Shown here in pieces: positions 50,954 through 58,344 of a DNA stretch of 64,000 bases. Below the pieces are notes generated by a model. It saw only the letters and a program-made list of their open reading frames with translations. It ran no database searches and was not told the origin of the DNA. Position numbers and translations under genes: made by a program. The first letter of the stretch is position 1, and each line of letters starts with the position of its first letter. The stretch is from JAEXNA01 sp037189585 (GTDB lineage: Bacteria; Vulcanimicrobiota; Xenobia; Xenobiales; JADMJV01): positions 62,001 through 126,000 of the forward strand of contig JBBCJA010000012.1 in assembly GCA_037189585.1 (NCBI GenBank). Direction: 5' to 3'.

Positions 50954-52339
50954 GTGGCCTCTCGCTGGAAAGCTCTCATTCCGGCCCTACTGCTCCTGGT
51001 GGCCTGGTTCAGCACCGACTTCCTGCTAGTACTTAAAAGCTACGTGGATCTTCTGTGCATCGGATACTCCTCCAGTAAGACCTTGACGTTCTTACTCTTT
51101 CTCACCCTCTTGGGGGTGTTTTCGTGGATGCCGCCACTCGGGGCCGTCCGTTGGCATCGCGCCTATGCCGGGGGCCTCGGCCTTCTGCACGGATTAGCAC
51201 TAGTCGAACACACGCTCTTCGTTCGTGCCGTGGGAAGGCCGTGGTGGTCTCAGTTGATGGTGATCGGAGACGGTCACCTCACCAGCACCAAACCCACCCA
51301 TCTGCACGAACCGAAAGCCGCTCTGGCCTGGTTGACCGGATACCGCGGTGACATGCTTGATAGCGGCTCTAGCTTTCTGCCCTACTTTCCGACCGCGCTT
51401 TTGGTCGTCCACGCCGCTCTGATCCTTTTGGTGGCCCTGCTCGGCTTTCTGATGGCTCACCAGTTTCTACGAAATCACCCGAGTGGGGCGGGACTAACCA
51501 TGGCGATGGCCGTCTTCGCGGCGGCCAAGGCGAGCATCGACGGTGGACCTTTGTCCAGCGAATCGCTCTTGCCGCTGCCCTTTATGCTACTTCTTCTCCA
51601 GGGTCGTGGCTGGCTGGTTCCCGTCCTCTCCCTCGCCACTCCGGCCATCGCCCTCTCGCTTTGGGCCTACGGAGGGGACCCGGTCTTCCAATTTCTCAAA
51701 ATTACCGGGGCGCTAGCACTTCTAGGAGCCCCTCTCCTATGGGACGTTTGTCATCGCCAGCCAGACTCCAAAAGTTTTCTGCTCGCGACCGCCGTCACGT
51801 TATGGGTCCTCGCTGTTCCACTGCTGACCTTCCTCGGATCGGGACAAGCCAGGCGTCCACCTTTCCCTCTGGGAACGTTGCGCTACTTACACCGGCGCCT
51901 GGAACCGGGACAGACGGTCTATCTCCATCATCGACAACCTCTCAAGCCACGGGCGGACGCTCCCTACCAACCGGTCCGGACCTACCGCGGTCGCCACCTG
52001 TGGACCAGCGAGGTCAAGCTTACCCGGTCGACAACAACGGCGGAGTTGACTCGAGACTTTGCCAACAATCCGCATCACTTTCCCGCCACCTGGGCCTCCG
52101 GTACCACCACTTACGAATTTGTCGCAAATGTCTCGCCAGACCAACTGAGAAGCTGGAAACCCACCGAGCATATCACCGAGTCTCACCTGACGAGCGCCGG
52201 TCCTGGACTTTCAAAGCTCGAATTGTCTCTGCGGGGTGGTGCCAACATGGATGTCGCGGTCGATAGTCTCCCGCCCGGTAACTACGTGCTCACCCACTTT
52301 CGAATTCTCTCTCATCGGCCGGACTCCGACCCCGAATGA
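50954..52339 (+). CDS. uncharacterised polytopic membrane protein (large subunit, copy 2)
   Basis: 461 residues, GTG at 50954. Same layout as copy 1: N-terminal anchor, VDLLCIGYSSSK, DGHLTSTKPTHLHEPK, KASIDGGPLSSES, several membrane helices, then a C-terminal ~150-residue soluble domain. The conserved His/Asp/Thr set (DGxxTxTxxTHxH) would suit a metal- or phosphate-handling site on the outer face, which is an inference. Coupled by ATGA to the following small gene (52336-52339). Confidence 0.75.
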   Translation: MASRWKALIPALLLLVAWFSTDFLLVLKSYVDLLCIGYSSSKTLTFLLFLTLLGVFSWMPPLGAVRWHRAYAGGLGLLHGLALVEHTLFVRAVGRPWWSQLMVIGDGHLTSTKPTHLHEPKAALAWLTGYRGDMLDSGSSFLPYFPTALLVVHAALILLVALLGFLMAHQFLRNHPSGAGLTMAMAVFAAAKASIDGGPLSSESLLPLPFMLLLLQGRGWLVPVLSLATPAIALSLWAYGGDPVFQFLKITGALALLGAPLLWDVCHRQPDSKSFLLATAVTLWVLAVPLLTFLGSGQARRPPFPLGTLRYLHRRLEPGQTVYLHHRQPLKPRADAPYQPVRTYRGRHLWTSEVKLTRSTTTAELTRDFANNPHHFPATWASGTTTYEFVANVSPDQLRSWKPTEHITESHLTSAGPGLSKLELSLRGGANMDVAVDSLPPGNYVLTHFRILSHRPDSDPE

Positions 52340-52590
52340 GGAATCGTCCCCGCATTGACGAAACGGAACTCATCTTGGAAGAGCACAATCCAGAAACGCC
52401 TCCAACCGGTGGATTCCAAACCGTGGAATGGTCTCAAGCCGGAAAGTCCCTGGCCGCCTGCACTGGTTTCGCCTGCGTCGCGCTAGCTCTTTATCGCGGC
52501 GACGACCTGATCGGGGAGCTTCTTCGAACCTGGGTCGGCCTCTTCGGGGTTCTGGTCGTCGTCATCTCGTTTCGCTCCGGCCGAGCTTAA
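52336..52590 (+). CDS. small membrane protein (small subunit, copy 2)
   Basis: 84 residues with an acidic soluble N-terminus (~1-33) and two hydrophobic segments (about 36-52 and 60-78). It overlaps the preceding large gene by ATGA. Counterpart of 50753-50947, longer at its N-terminus. Function unknown. Confidence 0.65.
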   Translation: MRNRPRIDETELILEEHNPETPPTGGFQTVEWSQAGKSLAACTGFACVALALYRGDDLIGELLRTWVGLFGVLVVVISFRSGRA

Positions 52591-52594
52591 AGTT

Positions 52595-53086
52595 ATGAGC
52601 TACGCCTACTTCGTGGCCTGGTATTTCGCTCCGGCGATGCTATTCAATCTGCTGGCTTACCTGTCTGGCTGGTGGTTCGGCCCGCGGGCGCTTCTCCCCC
52701 TCGATTTACGGGCGAAACTCCACCACCGCCGTATCATCGGAGATGGTCGGGGTTATACGGGGTTTGCCTGGTTGCTTCTTTCGGCCATCCTCTGCTCCAT
52801 CTTTCAAGAACGAGGGAATGAAACTCTTGTTCTGGCCATCGGAGCCCAACTAGGAACGATATCCATGAGCCTGATCAAGCGTCGTCTCGGACACGCTCAC
52901 GGAGCGGCATTTCGCCCCTGGGAGCACATCGATTTTATCCTGGGAGCAGTGGTTTTGCAGGCGTTCTCCGGCGGAATCGACCTCTATCTGGCCCTTTCCG
53001 GGATTCTGCTCTGCGGCTCGCTCCATTGGCTCGCCGGCGGACTCATCAAGGCCTGGCTCGAGCCGAGTTCTGAGCCTAACCTTTAG
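52595..53086 (+). CDS. CarS-like (CDP-archaeol synthase/DUF46 family) integral membrane protein
   Basis: 163 residues with four to five membrane helices. GDGRGYTGFAW and later IKRRLGHAHGAAFRPWEHIDFILGAV match the CarS family (PF01864), which in archaea adds CMP from CTP to unsaturated archaetidic acid; bacterial members act on related polyprenyl or diglyceride lipids. Here the charged residues of both motifs (GDG-R, KRR, EHIDF) are kept. It begins 4 bp after the small membrane gene, so it is part of that operon. Confidence 0.8.
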   Translation: MSYAYFVAWYFAPAMLFNLLAYLSGWWFGPRALLPLDLRAKLHHRRIIGDGRGYTGFAWLLLSAILCSIFQERGNETLVLAIGAQLGTISMSLIKRRLGHAHGAAFRPWEHIDFILGAVVLQAFSGGIDLYLALSGILLCGSLHWLAGGLIKAWLEPSSEPNL

Positions 53087-53216
53087 CTATCGCTAATTGA
53101 GACTCAGCGCACTGAGCTTGGCTCGAGGATTTCTGGTCGACCATTCGGAAAGCTCATCCCCTGGTCATGCCTTTGCCGAAACGCCTTCATAACAGCTCCA
53201 AGGCTCGGTCCACAAC

Positions 53217-55502
53217 TTGAGTTCCCCTCGTCTGGATCTGGGTGCGACGATGATGAATCGCTACAAGGTCGTGCGATTCATCGGCCGAGGCGGAATGGGC
53301 GCGGTCTATCTGTGCGAGGACCTCCGACTGCCTGGAAAACAATGGGCTCTTAAGGAGATGATCCTGCACGAGCCTGGTGTGGCCGAGCAAGTCCGGGAAA
53401 GCTTTCAACGCGAAGCGCAATTTCTGGCCGGCCTACGACACCGCAGCTTGCCTTTGATCGTCGATGTCTTTTCCCTTGAGGATCGTCAATACATCGTCAT
53501 GGAGTACATCCATGGGGAGACGCTGGCTCAACGGGTCGAAAATCAAGGAATCCCAAGCGACACGATGGCGCTATCCTGGGCCCTTGAACTAGCCCAGGTT
53601 CTCGACTATCTGCATCGACAAGAGCGACCTATCATCTTTCGCGATCTCAAACCCGAGAATATCATCATCACTGATGACGGCCACGTTAAGGTGATCGATT
53701 TTGGGCTAGCCAGACACTTCGAGCCAGGGAAACGTCGGGACACACAGGCCAGCGGAACGGTAGGGTACGCCCCACCCGAACAGTGGGAGGATTCCGGACA
53801 AAGCGATCCTCGCTCGGACATCTACTCCCTGGCCGCCACGCTCTTCTACGTGTTGACAGGGAAACCCCCGAGTCCCATCTATGGAAGCCATCGAATTCGC
53901 CCTTTTCGGCCCGACATCGACCCGGGGATCGAAGCGCTCGTTCTGCGCTGCCTACAACCGGACCCCTCGCAGCGCTATCGCTCAGCGGCCGAGCTCATTC
54001 GGGACCTACTTATTCTACTCAGTGAAGAGCGCCACCAGGGCGCTATGCAGCGACCGGAACTTTCCGACAGTGTGTCCTCCACACCGGTGGCACGTGCGGC
54101 CAAGGTCAGAAATGGGCATCGTCCGGCCCCACTCAAAGCTCCTCTCAAATATCCAGACAAACTCCCGTACCTACTCGGAACAGGTCTGATTCTCTTTCTT
54201 ATCGGCGCCCTGATGCCATTCGTCAGTTGGAATCCCAACGCGGTTCCCGTCGGTTACACGCATCACGACGGAATCACCGACCTTCTGGACGAAACCGAGC
54301 GGAGTAAAGACGACATCCGAAGTTTGATGAATGCTGGAAACTACGGTCAGGCCATCTCTATCCTGGACGGACTCCTGACTCGACATCCCCAAGATGCCGA
54401 AGCCCACATCCTCAAAAACAATGCCTACGTAGCCATGTCCGGACAGGAACCCGTGACCATCGGCGTCGTCAGCTCTTGGCACGGCGTGGAAAGAGAAGGG
54501 TTCCAGCTTCTCTACGGATATGCGCTCGCTCAGTCCGAACTCAACGCTGAACGAGCCGGCAAAAAGAAGCCCTTACTGTTGCAGCTCCACGACGATCGAT
54601 CCGACAACGAGCGACTGCTTGAAATCGTGCAAAATCTGGCCAAGGACACCAACATTCCCGTGGTGGTCGGCCCTTACACCTCTCAGGAGGCTCGACTAGT
54701 GGCACCGATCCTCAATAGCCAGGGGCTGCCGGCGGTCACTCCTGTGGCCTCCGACCCCCAACTGCTATCCACCGGACGCTTTCTTTTCTGCGTTTCCGAT
54801 ACCGACATAAAAAAGGTCCAGGCTCTGGCCGAGCGCCTCTACGCTGACGGATGCCGACAGGCGGCGGTCTTCGCCAACGAAGGGAGCATTCTGTCTCGCT
54901 CGCTGGCCGAGGTGTTCGTGGAAACCTTCCAATCCAAGGGAGGAAAAATCGCCATCAATGAAACCTACCCTCCCAATCAGTTGGACTACTCTTCCCAGGT
55001 AGCCCGGATCGGAGAGAAGAATGCCGACTGCGTCTTCCTCGGAGAATATCGCGTTCAACCGGTGATCGGATTCTGCGAGACACTCAAGCGGATGGGAGTA
55101 GGCGCTCTCGTCGCGGCACAGACTCCGGGGTACGCCGAAGCCATATTCCGAAATGGCACGGAAGGAGTCGACGGGCTCTACGTCTCCACCTATTATGTCC
55201 CGGAAGGCGGCCCCGCCAGCAATCCCGCTTTTGTCCGAGAATTTCGCCAAACCTTTGGGGGACGCTCACCGAGTCATCGAGAGGCACAGGCCTACGATAG
55301 TCTGCGCGTGGCCGTGGAAGCCGTGGACGCGGTCGGGCCCGATCGCGCTAAGATCGTCGAGTATCTCGAGTCCTTGGGTACCAAACAACCGCCCTACGCC
55401 GGGGTGAGCGGAACTTTCGCTCCTAGCAAAAACCTCGATCTTCGCGAACCCCACATCCTACGGCTTGAAAAGGGCGTCTACCGCTTGCTGAAAGGCTCCT
55501 AA
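53217..55502 (+). CDS. receptor-type Ser/Thr protein kinase: kinase-TM-periplasmic ligand-binding protein fusion
   Basis: 761 residues from the TTG at 53217 (an ATG at 53250 is also possible). Hanks-type kinase at ~13-275: GRGGMGAVY, Lys46 in ALKEM, FRDLKPENI (catalytic Asp143; Phe replaces the His of HRD), IDFGLAR (Asp161) and GTVGYAPPEQ. A linker, then one membrane segment (~318-338). A short TPR-like region (~365-405), then a periplasmic type I ligand-binding fold (~412-755, Peripla_BP_6/LivJ type) with VVVGPYTSQEARLVAPILN. It would sense a small molecule outside and phosphorylate cytoplasmic proteins. Confidence 0.92.
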   Translation: MSSPRLDLGATMMNRYKVVRFIGRGGMGAVYLCEDLRLPGKQWALKEMILHEPGVAEQVRESFQREAQFLAGLRHRSLPLIVDVFSLEDRQYIVMEYIHGETLAQRVENQGIPSDTMALSWALELAQVLDYLHRQERPIIFRDLKPENIIITDDGHVKVIDFGLARHFEPGKRRDTQASGTVGYAPPEQWEDSGQSDPRSDIYSLAATLFYVLTGKPPSPIYGSHRIRPFRPDIDPGIEALVLRCLQPDPSQRYRSAAELIRDLLILLSEERHQGAMQRPELSDSVSSTPVARAAKVRNGHRPAPLKAPLKYPDKLPYLLGTGLILFLIGALMPFVSWNPNAVPVGYTHHDGITDLLDETERSKDDIRSLMNAGNYGQAISILDGLLTRHPQDAEAHILKNNAYVAMSGQEPVTIGVVSSWHGVEREGFQLLYGYALAQSELNAERAGKKKPLLLQLHDDRSDNERLLEIVQNLAKDTNIPVVVGPYTSQEARLVAPILNSQGLPAVTPVASDPQLLSTGRFLFCVSDTDIKKVQALAERLYADGCRQAAVFANEGSILSRSLAEVFVETFQSKGGKIAINETYPPNQLDYSSQVARIGEKNADCVFLGEYRVQPVIGFCETLKRMGVGALVAAQTPGYAEAIFRNGTEGVDGLYVSTYYVPEGGPASNPAFVREFRQTFGGRSPSHREAQAYDSLRVAVEAVDAVGPDRAKIVEYLESLGTKQPPYAGVSGTFAPSKNLDLREPHILRLEKGVYRLLKGS

Positions 55503-55554
55503 AACTGAAGCCTTCTACTTTCGATTTCAAGACAGTTAAGCAAAAGGAGATCCT

Positions 55555-56475
55555 ATGAGATCACTAATTCTGCTCCTACTGCTGTTCTCGACTGCCGCTA
55601 TGGCTACGCCGTGGCAGCCGCCGGCTGGCATTCCCCAGGTGCCGATCTGGCCGGCCAACTCACAGATTCTGGTTGGTGGCATTCGAAAGCTTGAGGACAA
55701 AGAACTCCTTGCCAAAGAGCCGTTCACAAATGTGGATATCCCCACCTATATGGTCTATCAGCCCAAAAAAAGAAACCCATCGGGCACTTGCATCCTCATC
55801 TTCCCCGGTGGGGGATACCTGGGACTAGCCATGGATTTGGAGGGAACCGAGGTTGCCGAGTGGTTGGCCAAGTCCGGAATTACCGCCGTTTTAGTAAAGT
55901 ACCGTGTTCCCTACTCCGGATGCTACTGGGATCGCAACCTGAAAAAACACGTGACTCCCAAAGTTCCGATGGCTTTGCAGGACGCCCAGAGAACGCTCTC
56001 CACCATACGGTCTCGGGCTCGTGAACTTGGGGTCAATCCGAACAAGATCGGCGTGATGGGGTTCTCAGCCGGCGGGAACGTGGCGGTGCTCACGAGCACG
56101 GCCTTCGCTCAACGCTCCTATACTCCGATGGATCCGATCGACAAAGTCAGTTGCCGGCCGGATTTTGCCATTCCCGTCTTCGCGGGACATATGGTGATGA
56201 CTCACAAGAACCTGAACTCCAGAGCCTTAAACAGCGACATTGTGATCTCCAAGGATATCCCTCCCACTCTTTTAGTGCATGCCAAGGACGATCCGGTCAA
56301 CCCGGTCTGGTATTCCGAGGTTTACGCCGAAGCCCTTAGGAGCTCCGGTTTGAACGTCAAGCTCAAACTCTATGAGACCGGCGGCCATGCCTTCGCGGTG
56401 CGAAAACAAGGCAAGCACTCCGACCGATGGACTAAGGATGCGCTTTCCTGGCTAGTCCAGATCAAGATGCTCTAA
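55555..56475 (+). CDS. secreted alpha/beta hydrolase (acetyl-xylan esterase/carboxylesterase type)
   Basis: 306 residues with a signal peptide (LILLLLLFSTAAMA). FPGGGYLGLA forms the oxyanion loop; the triad is Ser in GFSAGGNV, Asp in AKDDPVNP and His in GGHAF. The fold and spacing match BD-FAE/esterase-lipase proteins that remove acetyl or short acyl groups from carbohydrates. A good AAGGAG lies 9 bp before the ATG at 55555. It is 52 bp downstream of the receptor kinase and may be co-transcribed. Confidence 0.9.
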   Translation: MRSLILLLLLFSTAAMATPWQPPAGIPQVPIWPANSQILVGGIRKLEDKELLAKEPFTNVDIPTYMVYQPKKRNPSGTCILIFPGGGYLGLAMDLEGTEVAEWLAKSGITAVLVKYRVPYSGCYWDRNLKKHVTPKVPMALQDAQRTLSTIRSRARELGVNPNKIGVMGFSAGGNVAVLTSTAFAQRSYTPMDPIDKVSCRPDFAIPVFAGHMVMTHKNLNSRALNSDIVISKDIPPTLLVHAKDDPVNPVWYSEVYAEALRSSGLNVKLKLYETGGHAFAVRKQGKHSDRWTKDALSWLVQIKML

Positions 56476-56582
56476 GCTCTCAGAAACAAATCGAGTAGTC
56501 CTTCCAGAAATACTTCGGGACTCTCAAGACCCCATATATTCAACAGGTTTGGCTATGCAGGACCGTCGCGCGGCGAATAGTC

Positions 56583-56611
56583 TTGACAACCCTTGTTGAT
56601 CTTGATAACAA
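56583..56611 (+). promoter_or_regulatory. putative sigma-70 promoter with overlapping dyad
   Basis: TTGACA at 56583-56588 and TAACAA at 56606-56611 (17-bp spacer), 100 bp upstream of the HNH gene. An imperfect dyad (TTGTTGATC...GATAACAA) overlaps the spacer and -10 region and could be an operator. The local A+T content is high. Confidence 0.5.
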
Positions 56612-56707
56612 TTTGTGTGAAAATTTGTTCACTCAACACACTATCAATGTCCGATACGGTATGTGGAGGAGAGTACCTCCATCAATTGTACCGAGAAGGG
56701 GTCAATA

Positions 56708-58207
56708 ATGAACCTTATCAAGCAAGGTCCGGTGAATCCAACGGTCTGGTCGACGGCGACTTTAGTGTCTTTAGGCGACCATGTCATTCATGAACTCGCT
56801 CTCAATTCCGTCGGTATCGACACGGCTTACCGGGTCACTCTCGGCCGATGCCTCTTAGCTGTCGAGGAAACGAAACTGTATCAACGATTCGGTTGTTCCG
56901 GAGCGGTGCACTATGGAACGTCGCGGCTCGGCATCGGGGTGCGCCACGCTCGAACCGTCCGCCGCGTGGCCAAGGCCTTGGAAGGGCTCCCACGGCTCTC
57001 GATCGCCGCCGAGCGAGGAGAGATCGCCTGGGGGAAACTTCGCGAGATCGTCAGCAAGGCCAGTGCTGAAACGGAAAGCACATGGCTAACTCTCGCCCAC
57101 GAGCGCTCCTACACCGAGATCGAACGCTTAGTGCGAGCCACAGAGCTAGGAAAGCTTCCCTGGGACCCGTCAGCGGTGCCTGAGCCGGAGACGAAACTGC
57201 GTTTGCACTTTGCTTCTGAAACTGGAGAGATTTTCGAGCGGGCCAGGGCGCTTCTCTCGGAGCGATTCGAGAAACCGATCTCGATATCGGAAGCGCTAGA
57301 ACATCTCTCCTTGGAATTCTTAGCCGGAAAGAAGCTAACCGCCGAGAAAGTGAAAAACGCCAAAATCGAGGCCAGACGTGGCTCTTGCGCGGCCAAGCGT
57401 AGAGATGCTCGATTGGTGGAGAAGGCCAAGGAGGCGGTCGAGACCCGAGGCGAGCAGGCAATTCTAGCTCACGCGCTGGGGGCGTCATCGTTAGCGGAGG
57501 ACGACCCGCACGGGACATCGTCCGAGGCGGACCATCAATCAGCGGGAAGCTCTCCTCCTCAACCTGAGGTTGCCGATAGTCGGTGTAAGAATTCTTCTCA
57601 AGAGAGTCCCAATCAGCACGTCCTGAAATTCGAACGTCCCGCACGGGTCACCACCGAACCAAATATCAAGGAGCAAAATTTCGATGAGCGAGAAGCTCAG
57701 GAGCGAGAGAGCAATCTCCCCACATCCCCCGTCAAAGTGCCCAGCGGGCAGGAAACGGTCACCCGTGGTTCCCATGAGCCAGAGCTCGCCGCCCACAGTC
57801 AAACCCATGACTGGAAGAATCCTCGTCTGCGATTCAATGTGAAGGCCCGCTCCGCGACACCCGCGCAACGCCGAGAGATTCTGCGTAGAGATGCATATTG
57901 CTGCAGCACTCCGGGATGCCCCAACCGTCATTGGCTAGAACTGCATCACGTAGTACCGTTCTCTCGAAAAGGAGAGACCTTGCCCCGCAATCTGATCACT
58001 CTCTGCTCTCGTTGTCATAAGCATTTTCACGACGGTCACCTTCGAATTGAAGTCGCCTCGAACTCGGGATACATCTTTAAAGACGCCTATGGACGCGACT
58101 TGGAGCGGGAAGCCCGAATCGAGATCGCCGGGTGGGTCAACTTCTGGCTCGGCTGGGAGGGTGGACCCGAAAACTGTTACATACGACGCTGGGCTATGGC
58201 CGCCTAA
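56708..58207 (+). CDS. HNH endonuclease (DUF222-like N-terminal region)
   Basis: 499 residues from the ATG at 56708, with AAGGGG ten bases upstream; the longer frame from 56663 lacks such a site. The N-terminal half is helical and resembles the DUF222-type region of many HNH proteins. The middle (about 250-400) is charged and low-complexity. The C-terminal HNH domain has a zinc-ribbon-like CSTPGC...CSRC and ELHHVVPFSRKGETLPRNL (HH and N) with HKHFHDG. Often encoded by mobile or phage-related loci, but no transposase or integrase is seen nearby. Confidence 0.88.
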   Translation: MNLIKQGPVNPTVWSTATLVSLGDHVIHELALNSVGIDTAYRVTLGRCLLAVEETKLYQRFGCSGAVHYGTSRLGIGVRHARTVRRVAKALEGLPRLSIAAERGEIAWGKLREIVSKASAETESTWLTLAHERSYTEIERLVRATELGKLPWDPSAVPEPETKLRLHFASETGEIFERARALLSERFEKPISISEALEHLSLEFLAGKKLTAEKVKNAKIEARRGSCAAKRRDARLVEKAKEAVETRGEQAILAHALGASSLAEDDPHGTSSEADHQSAGSSPPQPEVADSRCKNSSQESPNQHVLKFERPARVTTEPNIKEQNFDEREAQERESNLPTSPVKVPSGQETVTRGSHEPELAAHSQTHDWKNPRLRFNVKARSATPAQRREILRRDAYCCSTPGCPNRHWLELHHVVPFSRKGETLPRNLITLCSRCHKHFHDGHLRIEVASNSGYIFKDAYGRDLEREARIEIAGWVNFWLGWEGGPENCYIRRWAMAA

Positions 58208-58243
58208 GTTATCAGCATCCCAAGTATAGAGTCGGTCCGCCTT

Positions 58244-58339
58244 CAGATGAAAGACACGCACCGCGTGCAGTCGAGCAATGGGCGTCGCGCGCAGATGAAT
58301 GACACGCACAGCGTGCAGTCGAGCAATAGGCGCCGTTTC
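58244..58339. repeat. two 48-bp direct repeats downstream of the HNH gene
   Basis: Unit 1 (58244-58291) and unit 2 (58292-58339) are nearly identical: CAGATGAA(A/T)GACACGCAC followed by GCGTGCAGTCGAGCAAT. Each has a short stem (GCAC-CGC-GTGC or GCAC-AGC-GTGC). They fill the space between the convergent HNH and PAS kinase genes. Confidence 0.8.
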
Positions 58340-58344
58340 GACCC

